From contig NZ_CP041767.1 of the NCBI RefSeq assembly GCF_022026395.1, positions 4,584,501 to 4,648,500 on the forward strand: a stretch of 64,000 bases of DNA, in the 5' to 3' direction. Below the pieces are notes generated by a model that was not told where the DNA came from, did not search any database, and saw only the letters and a list, made by a program, of their open reading frames with translations. This DNA comes from Brevibacillus brevis (lineage in GTDB: Bacteria > Bacillota > Bacilli > Brevibacillales > Brevibacillaceae). This document shows positions 26,731 through 36,153 of this stretch, piece after piece. The translations under genes were made by a program, and so were the position numbers. The stretch's first letter is position 1. The number at the start of each line of letters is the position of its first letter.

Positions 26731-27637
26731 GAGAGAAGCGCGCCTTTCCCTTCCAAATCAGATGCTCCGCACGAATCGCTGTCGCAAACAGCTTGAGGGT
26801 GGGGCATCTTTTTTTCGAGTCGACGGCCAATCCCCACATAATGACATTCGCCAGCAGCAGCGGAACATCAGGGTTCCGTGTTCGAATCGCTGGCAAGGTA
26901 TCCTCAATGACTCTTGCCGCCACTTCAACGGGACGCTCTTTGGTCAGACAGTAATACAGGGTGGCAGCCAGGCTGTAAATATCGGAGACTACTCCTTGCT
27001 TGGATTGACCCGAGTAAAACTCAAGCGGTGAATATCCTTCTGTCGTCACAATCGGCTTGGGTTCATCACTCTCGAAGTAGATCGCGGAGCCAAAATCGAT
27101 CAGCACAGGATGGCCAGCTTCAGTGACCAGGATATTTTTGGGCTTGATATCGCGATGAATAATGCCTTTTTTGTGCAAATAGTCTAATCCGTCAAATACC
27201 GGAAGTACCGTCTGATGCAAAAATGCTCCCAGATCAAGCTCAGTTTGGGCGAGTACATACTCATCCAGCGTCTTTCCTTTGCAATAGTCCACGACGAGAT
27301 AACCTGTGCCATTTTCCGTAAAATGGTCGATGTATCCGATGATATTGGGATGATTCAGTTCCTTGTGCAGGGACGCCTCTTGCCAAAAGCTGTCTAGCAA
27401 CATGTCGAATTTGTTTTTTAACGTTGGTCTGCGACAAGTGACCTTCACGTGATCCAAATCTCGCATCGCCAATGCTTGAGGGAAAAACTCTTTGAGAATA
27501 AGTGTCCGCTTGCTTTTCATATGGTAGACCACATACACATTCGACAGCTCACTTGTGGAAATGGTCTTTTTGATCCGATAAGCTTTTTGCAGGATCGTGC
27601 CTTTTTTCAGACCTCTTTCCCGTTCTACCTGTCCCAT
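26711..27637 (-). CDS. Ser/Thr protein kinase of the injection system
   Basis: A 308-residue eukaryotic-like protein kinase without membrane segment. Visible motifs are the VAIK-like LILKEFF Lys, FWQEASLHKEL (helix C Glu), the catalytic IIHRDIKPKN (about residue 160), VLIDFGSA and the activation-segment TTEGYSPLEFY with SDIYSLAATLY. The Gly-rich loop is poor: ISTSELSNVYVVYH lacks the usual glycines, so nucleotide binding may be altered. Together with the PP2C phosphatase and the two FHA proteins it completes a phosphorylation circuit like PpkA-PppA-Fha of T6SS. It lies convergent with the VWA gene and separate from the main operon. The start has GGGGAGG seven bases upstream. Confidence 0.85.
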   Translation of the reverse strand: MGQVERERGLKKGTILQKAYRIKKTISTSELSNVYVVYHMKSKRTLILKEFFPQALAMRDLDHVKVTCRRPTLKNKFDMLLDSFWQEASLHKELNHPNIIGYIDHFTENGTGYLVVDYCKGKTLDEYVLAQTELDLGAFLHQTVLPVFDGLDYLHKKGIIHRDIKPKNILVTEAGHPVLIDFGSAIYFESDEPKPIVTTEGYSPLEFYSGQSKQGVVSDIYSLAATLYYCLTKERPVEVAARVIEDTLPAIRTRNPDVPLLLANVIMWGLAVDSKKRCPTLKLFATAIRAEHLIWKGKARFSLRKLPH

Positions 27638-27735
27638 GTCATGGCCTCCCCTATCTTTCCTCTCAAAAAATGATAACGAAAGATGGGGGATTCTGGCAAT
27701 ATAAAGAATAAGAATGGAGAGGGGAATGATAGATC

Positions 27736-28107
27736 ATGGCACATTTGGAATCGTTGCTTCACGTACAAGTTCCCGTAAAAAATTTGGAAGAGGCCATTGT
27801 CTGGTACTGCAATCACCTTGGCTTTTCCTTGCAGGCGCGGTATTGTACTTCCGCTTTTCTTGCCCTGTCTGCGGGACCCACCTTGATGATATGGGAAACC
27901 GATGAGCAGACGTCCACAACCTTTACCGTTCATCATCAACCCATGCCTGTCTTTTTGTACACCACTTCCGATGTCCATGCACTCCATGATTATTTGCAGG
28001 CCCATGAAGTCTCGATTACCCACTACCAAAACGATGGCTTCGGATGGGTGCTCAAGTTTTTTGACCCGAGCGGAAACATGTGGGGAGTCATTCAAAAGAA
28101 CAACTAG
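27736..28107 (+). CDS. VOC-superfamily (glyoxalase-like) protein
   Basis: A 123-residue single-domain protein of the vicinal-oxygen-chelate fold with two beta-alpha-beta-beta-beta modules. HVQVPVKNLEEAIVWYCNHLGF opens the first module, and the end has LKFFDPSGNMWGVIQ. Such proteins act as glyoxalases, dioxygenases or fosfomycin/bleomycin-binding resistance proteins. The usual metal Glu at the end of the second module is replaced (GNMWGVIQ), so a binding role is as likely as catalysis. It is not part of an operon: the kinase lies divergently upstream and an MFS gene convergently downstream, with a hairpin between. Confidence 0.75.
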   Translation: MAHLESLLHVQVPVKNLEEAIVWYCNHLGFSLQARYCTSAFLALSAGPTLMIWETDEQTSTTFTVHHQPMPVFLYTTSDVHALHDYLQAHEVSITHYQNDGFGWVLKFFDPSGNMWGVIQKNN

Positions 28108-28128
28108 TCAGTTGGATATAGAAAAAAG

Positions 28129-28162
28129 AAAAAGAAGCATGCGTCAACAGCGTGCTTCTTTT
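28129..28162. terminator. Bidirectional terminator between VOC and MFS genes
   Basis: The hairpin AAGAAGCATGC-loop-GCGTGCTTCTT is flanked by an A-run on the left and a T-run on the right. It can therefore end transcription of both convergent genes. Confidence 0.7.
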
Positions 28163-28180
28163 CGATGTTTTGCACCCTAT

Positions 28181-29410
28181 TCAAATGATAGCTTGAGAAG
28201 ATTTTTCGCAGCTTTTTCTTTGCTGTTGTTGCTGTTCCCATAAATACTGGCCGCGTTGATAGAACGGAAGCGCGATAAAGGTCAACAGCATGAGGATCGC
28301 GAAGATGAGCGACCCTTGTCCAAAGCCGAGTACCTGGAGCAACACGCCACCAATCCACGCACAAACACTCTGTCCAAGGAAGGCAAAGCCGCTGGCCCCG
28401 TAATACGCTCCACGCAAATGCTGAGGAGCAATCTCCCCGATCAGGATATCTCCAACGACAAAGCACAAGATTTCACCGATCGTAAACACCACCATCGACA
28501 CAGAGAGCCAAAACAAATTCGTAAATAGCCCGAAACCGAACAGCCCCAGCCCAAACAATAGACAGCCCAGCTTCAATGCAGTCATTGAGGAGTACCGCTT
28601 CATAAACTTGGCGAGCGGATATTGAAGCGCTAAAACGGAGATGGTGTTCACTACAAATAAAAAGGAATACGCCTCTATCCGATCATGCCCAATGTACAGG
28701 GAGAGTGTGGTGTCCAGATGCGAGTAGGCACCGGCAACGAACAAATTCCCGAGCAGCAAGTAAAGAAATACTTTGTCCGTAAATACAATGCGTGCCATCT
28801 GATTCATGGTGACCGGATTAGCAGCCATATCCTTCTTCCACTGTTCCTTGAACATGATCATAAATACCACCAGCACAGCTGCGTACACGGCAAAAATGAT
28901 GGCTGTAACGAGGAACGGTAACAAAGAAGTGCTTCCGGCTCCCAGTTGCAAACCGATTAACGGACCGATTGCTCCACCCAGGTTGATCGCGAAATATCTG
29001 GCGTTGAAAACAGCTGCCCGCTGATCATCCGACGTGACATCCGCCAGCAGGGCACGGGCCGTTGGCTCAAATACGTTTCGAAAAAGACCGTTACAAGCAC
29101 TTAAAAAAAAGAACATCCACGTCTCCGTCGCAAAAACGTATCCGATCAAGACGATGCTCCAAGCTCCCATCGCAGTGATCATCACTGGATATCTGCCCAA
29201 TCGATCTGACAGTGCTCCCCCAGCAAAGCTGCTAATTGTGCCAACCAGCAAGCTGAGTGCGAGGATCGAACCGACGATCGCAGGATCAATTCCTTTTACC
29301 TTTCCTAAATAAATCCCCAAAAACGGAAGCGTCATAAAAAAACCAGTGCGTGACAAAAATGTTCCGATAATGACACCCCATGCCACCGGATGAAATCTCA
29401 TTCTCCCCAT
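28181..29410 (-). CDS. MFS transporter, drug-efflux type
   Basis: A 409-residue membrane protein with about 12 hydrophobic helices and the MFS signature after helix 2 (GGALSDRLGRYPVM), where GxLxDRxGR is the conserved loop. Charged residues in helix 1 (RTGFF) and the central loop fit multidrug or sugar exporters. It is divergent from an SgrR-like regulator at 29549. In other Bacillales and in E. coli (SgrR-SetA), SgrR-type regulators control MFS exporters next to them, so a sugar-phosphate-stress or drug exporter under that control is likely. The substrate cannot be read from the sequence. Confidence 0.85.
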   Translation of the reverse strand: MGRMRFHPVAWGVIIGTFLSRTGFFMTLPFLGIYLGKVKGIDPAIVGSILALSLLVGTISSFAGGALSDRLGRYPVMITAMGAWSIVLIGYVFATETWMFFFLSACNGLFRNVFEPTARALLADVTSDDQRAAVFNARYFAINLGGAIGPLIGLQLGAGSTSLLPFLVTAIIFAVYAAVLVVFMIMFKEQWKKDMAANPVTMNQMARIVFTDKVFLYLLLGNLFVAGAYSHLDTTLSLYIGHDRIEAYSFLFVVNTISVLALQYPLAKFMKRYSSMTALKLGCLLFGLGLFGFGLFTNLFWLSVSMVVFTIGEILCFVVGDILIGEIAPQHLRGAYYGASGFAFLGQSVCAWIGGVLLQVLGFGQGSLIFAILMLLTFIALPFYQRGQYLWEQQQQQRKSCEKSSQAII

Positions 29411-29548
29411 CTCTCTTTCCCATTCCCGTTTGTTATCTCTCGTGTTATCTTCAGTATATGGAACTAGAAAAAGGGGAAAAAGGGTTCGGTTTAAGTGAAT
29501 CCGATCACCTTTTTAAGTATGTATTTTATTTGAGAAATGGGGGCCAGC

Positions 29549-31402
29549 ATGGTTACCGTTCTGCATTTTCTAGAGCTTCGTTCGTTTTTTCATCAAGAAG
29601 AAATCGGGAAACCGTTCCCTGTCACCATCGAAAAGCTGGCAGGGATTTGGCACTGTACGCCTCGCTACGCCAAGCTGATTGTCCGTAAGCTAGTCGATCT
29701 GGATTGGGTCGAATGGAAGGCGGGACGCGGACGCGGGAATGTCTCGGTCATGACGCTTTATGCTGATTCCGATGAAATCCTCCTCGCCGAGGTCAAGCTG
29801 CAGATAGACAAAGGCGACGTCAAAGAAGCGATGGAGCTCATGAATCGCTACGGCAAAGCAGCCGTCAAAGACCAGATCATGGATTGGCTCTCGGAAGGAA
29901 TGGGCTTCTCCAGCTACTCGGTATCGAATCGTACCCAAGATATCATCCGCTTTCCGGTATACCGCACGATTGTGACGCTGGACCCTGGTCTGGTTTACTA
30001 CCACTTCGATGCACATCTTGCGGGACAAATTTTCAATACACTCGTCCATTATGATCAGAACAGTCGGTCTATTTTGCCCTCTATCGCTCACTCGTGGGAA
30101 AGCAGTCCAGATGCAACAGCATGGACCTTTTATTTAAAAAAGAACGTGCAGTTTCATCACGGACGGGAACTGACTGCTCATGATGTTGTTTTTTCCCTGA
30201 ATCGGCTTCGTTTGCATCCAGACACGTTTGAGGCAAGCTGGATGTTTCGTGACATAGATCAGCTCATCGCCATTGATGACAGAACCGTGCGCATCCTGCT
30301 TAAAGAACCGAATTACTTGCTTCTGAGGCTGCTGGCGACGATCCCCGCAAGCATTGTTCCAGAAGAAATCGTTCAGCAGGATGAGAAAGGTTTTGGAGAA
30401 AAGCCAATCGGAACAGGCCCCTTTCAACTGGTCCGCCTTAACGAGGGGATCTGTATTCTTGAGGCATTTCCTGCTCATTTTCTGGGGAGACCGCAGTTGG
30501 ATCGTGTGGAAATTTTGATCTTCCCCGAGTTGGACATGGGTCGCCTAAAAGAACCAAATTGGGCGTCTGTGATGGTGTCGCACGGGGTCCAGTCGAAAGC
30601 ACTAGCATTGAAGGAAGCAGTCATTCAGGGCGGTCAGGACTGGTACGATACGGAGGCATTTTTTTCCTGCTGTAATTTGCTTGTTTTTAACCAGTGGAAG
30701 AGCGGTCCGCACAATCATTTCAAGTTCCGTCAAGCGCTTGATCAGCTGATTGATCGGGACCAAATGATTTCCGATTTAGGCGGTGATCGCATCTACCCGG
30801 CAAAAGGCTTCCGCACATATCACCCTGTTTTAAGGGAGGTAAGAGCGAGAGAGAACGAGCAGCTCTGCCATGCGAAAATCATGTCCCTGCTACAGGAAAG
30901 CGGCTATCAGGGAGAAACACTCCGACTCGTGACCACAGCCTACCATGAAGAGGATGCGCTATGGATTCAACAACGATGCGGCAATTATGGCATACATCTG
31001 GAAGTCGATGTGAGAGAACCATGGGAATTTTCGAATCGCGAATGTTTGCCCGAGCATGACTGCCAGCTGTACGGCAATGTGTTTAGCAGCGATCAAATCA
31101 GCGAGTTGGAAATGTATTTGCAAAGAAATTACTTTCTCCCCGCATTTGATGAATCGTTGGCTTTGGCTATCAACAAGGAGATTCGCTTGACGTTTCAGGA
31201 GCCAGACCGGCTTGCTCGGGAACGCCATCTCGCCAGAATCGAAGCCATGATCAAGGAAAATCATGCTGTCCTGTATTTGGTTCAGAAAAAGACTCTTACG
31301 TCGTTCCACAAGTCACTACGCGGTGTTTCGATCAATTCGTCGGGGTGGTTGGACTTTCATAAAATATGGTTTCAACCGGATGCGTTGCAGCAGCAGATGT
31401 AA
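29549..31402 (+). CDS. SgrR-family regulator with solute-binding-protein domain
   Basis: A 617-residue regulator. The N-terminal 100 residues form the SgrR winged helix (FHQEEIGKPFPVTIEKLAGIW-like start, CTPRYAKLIVRKLVDLDWV). Residues 150-600 are an SBP_bac_5 domain related to oligopeptide-binding proteins (YYHFDAHLAGQIFNTLVHYD, WTFYLKKNVQFHHGRELTAHDV, GTGPFQLV) but without a signal peptide, so it acts in the cytosol as a sensor. The ATG at 29549 has GGGGG upstream; the ATG at 29537 lies inside that site. It probably controls the divergent MFS exporter in response to a small ligand. Confidence 0.88.
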   Translation: MVTVLHFLELRSFFHQEEIGKPFPVTIEKLAGIWHCTPRYAKLIVRKLVDLDWVEWKAGRGRGNVSVMTLYADSDEILLAEVKLQIDKGDVKEAMELMNRYGKAAVKDQIMDWLSEGMGFSSYSVSNRTQDIIRFPVYRTIVTLDPGLVYYHFDAHLAGQIFNTLVHYDQNSRSILPSIAHSWESSPDATAWTFYLKKNVQFHHGRELTAHDVVFSLNRLRLHPDTFEASWMFRDIDQLIAIDDRTVRILLKEPNYLLLRLLATIPASIVPEEIVQQDEKGFGEKPIGTGPFQLVRLNEGICILEAFPAHFLGRPQLDRVEILIFPELDMGRLKEPNWASVMVSHGVQSKALALKEAVIQGGQDWYDTEAFFSCCNLLVFNQWKSGPHNHFKFRQALDQLIDRDQMISDLGGDRIYPAKGFRTYHPVLREVRARENEQLCHAKIMSLLQESGYQGETLRLVTTAYHEEDALWIQQRCGNYGIHLEVDVREPWEFSNRECLPEHDCQLYGNVFSSDQISELEMYLQRNYFLPAFDESLALAINKEIRLTFQEPDRLARERHLARIEAMIKENHAVLYLVQKKTLTSFHKSLRGVSINSSGWLDFHKIWFQPDALQQQM

Positions 31403-31498
31403 GGAGGAGCTGTGGAGAGGGAAGAAGTGCATTTCCAGTCTACGCTTCGGCCTCCGCCCCGACCACAACCCTCGGGTATACCTTTATTCTTTCATGCC

Positions 31499-31535
31499 AA
31501 AAAGCAACCCAGGAGCGACCTTGGACTGCTTTTTT
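31499..31535. terminator. Bidirectional terminator between sgrR-like gene and nagA
   Basis: AAAAAGCA and TGCTTTTT arms with an inner CCAGG/CCTTGG pairing form a hairpin with an A-run before and a T-run after. It lies between two convergent genes and can serve both. Confidence 0.7.
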
Positions 31536-31546
31536 CTATTAAGAAA

Positions 31547-32716
31547 CTATTTTGACTGGTGATAAACTTCTTTACCTGCTACAAAAGTCATGATCACGTC
31601 AAATTGTGTATTCAATACCGTAATATCCGCATCATACCCTGCCGCCAACCGTCCTTTTCGCTCGCCAAAGCCAAGGATGCTTGCTGGTGTCAGGGAAGCC
31701 ATTTCTACTGCATCTGGCAAAGAGACACCGCTCAGCGTCACTATATTGCCGACTGCTCGATTCAGCGTCAGGATACTTCCAGCAAGGGTTCCATCTGCGA
31801 GCTTTGCCTGATTGTCTTGGACGTGAACCTCTTGTCCCCCAAGGTCATAAGTCCCTTCGCCCATCGCGGCTGCCCGCATGGAATCACTGACGAGAGCGAG
31901 CCGTTCAGCTGTTTTGACCCGATACAAAATCTTCATGACTGCTGGATGCACATGGATTCCATCTGCGATCAGCTCTGTGCTCAACTGCTCGTGATACATC
32001 GCGGCACCGACTACACCTGGCTCCCGATGATGCAGCCCTGTCATGGCATTGAAGCAATGGGTAAAATGGCGCACGCCCGCATCTACCGCTTCTGTCGCTT
32101 GGGCGAACGTAGCTCCTGTATGTCCAGCAGATACGATGACATCGCGTTCTTTTAACCAGGCAATCGCTTCAAGCGCTTCCGGTTGTTCTGGCGCAATCGT
32201 CACGACCTTGATCAGACCTTCTGATAGCTCGTATAGCTTTTGCACTGCATCAAGCTTGGGTATCGCGATGTTTTCTTCTTTTTGCGCCCCCTTGTAACGA
32301 GGGTTGATCCACGGACCTTCCAGATGGATGCCGATCGATTGTGCCCCCGGAAGCCCTTCCCTGCTGTTCTGCGCGATGTTTACCAGCACTTGCTCCAATT
32401 GAGCATAAGGAGCCGTCATCGTCGTCGCCAAAAAAGACGTCACCCCATGTCGCGCGAGTGCAGTCGAGATGGCCTGAAGTGATTCCGGCGTCCCGTCCAT
32501 CGTGTCGTATCCGTCAATCCCATGCATATGCATATCGACAAATCCGGGACAAATCCAGCCATCCTCTACTTTCACCACATGATCTGGCAAAGCTTTTCCA
32601 TACTCATCAGCCTTGCCTGCATAGATGATCGTTCCATTTCCCACGACTACGAGACCATCATGCAATTCCTGTCCATCTGCGACAAGTTTCCCCTTGAGAG
32701 CGTATTCCTGGTTCAA
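31547..32716 (-). CDS. nagA: N-acetylglucosamine-6-phosphate deacetylase
   Basis: A 389-residue amidohydrolase that removes acetate from GlcNAc-6-phosphate, feeding amino sugars and recycled cell wall into glycolysis via NagB. Metal-binding motifs are DMHMHGIDG, GIHLEGPWINP, SAGHTGA and HCFNAMTGL, and the late LVSDSMRA Asp is the catalytic base. Length is normal for the family. It starts with TTG at 32716, preceded by GGAGG at eight bases. No nagB or PTS gene is next to it, so it appears to be a single-gene unit. Confidence 0.93.
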   Translation of the reverse strand: MNQEYALKGKLVADGQELHDGLVVVGNGTIIYAGKADEYGKALPDHVVKVEDGWICPGFVDMHMHGIDGYDTMDGTPESLQAISTALARHGVTSFLATTMTAPYAQLEQVLVNIAQNSREGLPGAQSIGIHLEGPWINPRYKGAQKEENIAIPKLDAVQKLYELSEGLIKVVTIAPEQPEALEAIAWLKERDVIVSAGHTGATFAQATEAVDAGVRHFTHCFNAMTGLHHREPGVVGAAMYHEQLSTELIADGIHVHPAVMKILYRVKTAERLALVSDSMRAAAMGEGTYDLGGQEVHVQDNQAKLADGTLAGSILTLNRAVGNIVTLSGVSLPDAVEMASLTPASILGFGERKGRLAAGYDADITVLNTQFDVIMTFVAGKEVYHQSK

Positions 32717-32761
32717 TTTGATTTCCTCCGTCTTTGGCGTGGCTTTCTTTGCCCATTTATT

Positions 32762-33841
32762 CTACTGGGGTTGCCCCAGATTGCTGCAAATTCTCGTCGT
32801 CTCCGCCGCCAGCTTTTCAACGAGCTCACTCGCGCTGATTTCCTGACTGAGTGGAGCTGCCTGCCCCGCCCACATCGACATGTACGCAATTTGCTGCTGC
32901 TTGCCCGCTGCGGCTCGAATGTCTTTCGTCAGAGCATTTTGCACCGGATAGGTCGGGAGCTCGTGATCAAGTGGGGCGAGCGTTGTCATAAACTCATTTT
33001 GAATGCCCCTTGCCCATTTTCCAGAGAAAGCACGTGTCATCACAATGGACTCTTCGCTCGTCTCCCAAATAGCTTTCTTGTGCAGGGCATGTGCTCCGCT
33101 CTCCTTGCACGTCAGAAAAGCCGTTCCGAGCTGCACTGCCTGTGCCCCGAGGGCAAGTGCTGCTGCGATCCCACGCCCGTCCATGATCCCACCAGCCGCG
33201 ATTACCGGAATCTTGACCCGATCCACGACTTGCGGGACGAGCGCCATTGTTCCAATCATATTGCTTGGTGAATCCGGCAAAAAGGAACCACGGTGCCCGC
33301 CTGCCTCACTGCCTTGGGCGGCAATCATATCGACTCCACTCGCTTCCAATGCAATCGCTTCGCGAACGGTTGTCGCTGTTCCAATGACAGTAATTCCCCG
33401 CTGCTTCAGCTCTGCCATCAAGCGATGATCCAGAACACCAAAGGTAAAGCTGAAAACGGAGGGCTGTTCCTCCAGGACGACAGCCATCTGCTCAGCAAAC
33501 GGCTCTGTAAATTGCGTCACCTGCGGGTTAAGCGGAATGCCCAATCGATCTCGCACATCATTCATTGCCTGAGCAACGCCTTCTGCGATCGGCTGGTCGG
33601 CATCGAAATCTTCGGGAATAAACAGATTCACGCCAAACGGTTTGTCCGTTAACGCCCGAATGGACTTGATCGCCTCACGAATTTGCTCAGGAGACATATA
33701 TGCGGCACCGAGCGTCCCGAGTCCCCCTGCTTCTGAGACAGCGGCTACCAGGGCAGGTGTGGTCGCTCCCCCTGCCATTGGCGCCTGAATAATCGGCCAT
33801 TTCAAATGTAAACGCGAAGTGATCGGATTGTTTGGCCACAT
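32762..33841 (-). CDS. Nitronate monooxygenase-like flavoprotein
   Basis: A 359-residue TIM-barrel flavoprotein of the nitronate monooxygenase / 2-nitropropane dioxygenase family. These enzymes oxidise propionate-3-nitronate and related nitronates with FMN and oxygen. Markers are PMAGGATTPALVAAVSEAGGLG at the N-terminus, AAQGSEAGGHRGSF with the catalytic His, VIAAGGIMDGRG (FMN phosphate) and QLGTAFLTCKES. Length is typical. It lies 45 bases upstream of nagA on the same strand, perhaps in the same transcript. FabK enoyl reductases are similar, but the GSEAGGH motif favours nitronate monooxygenase. Confidence 0.85.
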   Translation of the reverse strand: MWPNNPITSRLHLKWPIIQAPMAGGATTPALVAAVSEAGGLGTLGAAYMSPEQIREAIKSIRALTDKPFGVNLFIPEDFDADQPIAEGVAQAMNDVRDRLGIPLNPQVTQFTEPFAEQMAVVLEEQPSVFSFTFGVLDHRLMAELKQRGITVIGTATTVREAIALEASGVDMIAAQGSEAGGHRGSFLPDSPSNMIGTMALVPQVVDRVKIPVIAAGGIMDGRGIAAALALGAQAVQLGTAFLTCKESGAHALHKKAIWETSEESIVMTRAFSGKWARGIQNEFMTTLAPLDHELPTYPVQNALTKDIRAAAGKQQQIAYMSMWAGQAAPLSQEISASELVEKLAAETTRICSNLGQPQ

Positions 33842-33877
33842 CGTTTTTTCACTCCTCCACTTTTTGAATAACCGCTT

Positions 33878-34918
<1,041 letters not shown>

Positions 34919-35118
34919 TTACTCCTTCTCGTCCCGATACATGCTTCATGCTGTTATTATAACAAACACAAGGCGGTTGCTTCTCCTCCCCATTGTCCTC
35001 CAACATTTCCCTCTTTTCAATTCCCAAATTGCCTCATCTCCACTTCACCAAATACAAAAACGAGCGTCTCCCTCGTAAACAGATGGGAAAACGCTCGCTA
35101 TATCCACGCTTTGCGAAA

Positions 35119-36153
35119 CTATGCTTTTGAACGTGCCAGCAAGTACAAGAAATACGGTGCACCGATAACCGCTACAACAATACCAGTCGGAATCTCTGAC
35201 GGCTGCATGATCCAGCGCCCGATAGTATCCGCCACGATGACCAGTAGCGCACCCGTCAGCGCTGATGTTGGCAAAAGCATCTCATGTTTTGGCCCTACTA
35301 ATCTGCGAGCCAAATGCGGACCGATCAACCCGACAAAACCGATGCCTCCACTCACTGCCACGGAGGAAGCGGCAAGCCCGACTGCGGCAGCCAGCAGCTT
35401 CAATTGTTCTTTGGCAACGGGTGCACCCAAGCCTTTCGCCAACTCTTCTCCCAAATTGAGCACATTCATAACACGTGCTTTGTAAAAAACATAAGGGATT
35501 AAAATGGCGATCCAGGGCAAGAGCGAAAGAACGAACTTCCAGTTGGTCCCCCAGATACTACCTGCGAGCCAAGTCGCCACAAACTGGTACTTGTCCGGGC
35601 TCAGCTTCAGCGTCAAGACGATCATCGCGGCACTCATCCCGGCCGCCACGGCAATCCCCGTCAATACAATACGGGTCGGAGACAATCCCTTGTGTCTTTT
35701 ATAAGACAATGCGAAGATCAGCGCTGCTGTCACGCTGGCTCCGAGCAACGCCAACACTGGCAGCAAAAAAACAGGTGCCGCAGACGTCGATGGATAAAAC
35801 GAAATGAACAGCATCACCATCAAGCCAGCACCAGCGTTGATCCCCAAAATACCAGGTTCGGCCAACGCATTGCGGGAAATTCCTTGAATAATACACCCCG
35901 ATACGGCAAGTCCTGCCCCGATCAGGAGGGAAATCACAATCCGCGGCAAGCGGAATTCAAACAAGATCAGGCTTTGTTTGTCTGTTCCAGAACCGATTAG
36001 CGTCATCAGAAGATCGCTTGGTGACAACCGGATATAGCCTGTGTTCATACTGATGATAAACGCGATGAAAATGAGGATAGCGAGTATCGTCATAACCGCA
36101 AAGGCTTTATTTCTTTTGCGGGTTTGGTATTGGGAAAGCATTTGCTGCATCAT
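35119..36153 (-). CDS. FecCD-family iron-siderophore permease
   Basis: A 344-residue inner-membrane permease with about ten helices. FecCD markers are LPRIVISLLIGAGLAVSGCIIQ, NALAEPGILGINAGAG, LNLGEELAKGLG and GGIGFVGLIGPHLARRLVG. It pairs with the next upstream gene (one-base overlap, TAATG) to form a BtuC-type heterodimer. No ATPase gene lies here, so the pair must use an ATPase encoded elsewhere, as several Bacillus siderophore importers do. The likely donor is a binding lipoprotein such as the one at 39146-40120. Transcription is probably from the Fur box near 37260. Confidence 0.92.
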   Translation of the reverse strand: MMQQMLSQYQTRKRNKAFAVMTILAILIFIAFIISMNTGYIRLSPSDLLMTLIGSGTDKQSLILFEFRLPRIVISLLIGAGLAVSGCIIQGISRNALAEPGILGINAGAGLMVMLFISFYPSTSAAPVFLLPVLALLGASVTAALIFALSYKRHKGLSPTRIVLTGIAVAAGMSAAMIVLTLKLSPDKYQFVATWLAGSIWGTNWKFVLSLLPWIAILIPYVFYKARVMNVLNLGEELAKGLGAPVAKEQLKLLAAAVGLAASSVAVSGGIGFVGLIGPHLARRLVGPKHEMLLPTSALTGALLVIVADTIGRWIMQPSEIPTGIVVAVIGAPYFLYLLARSKA

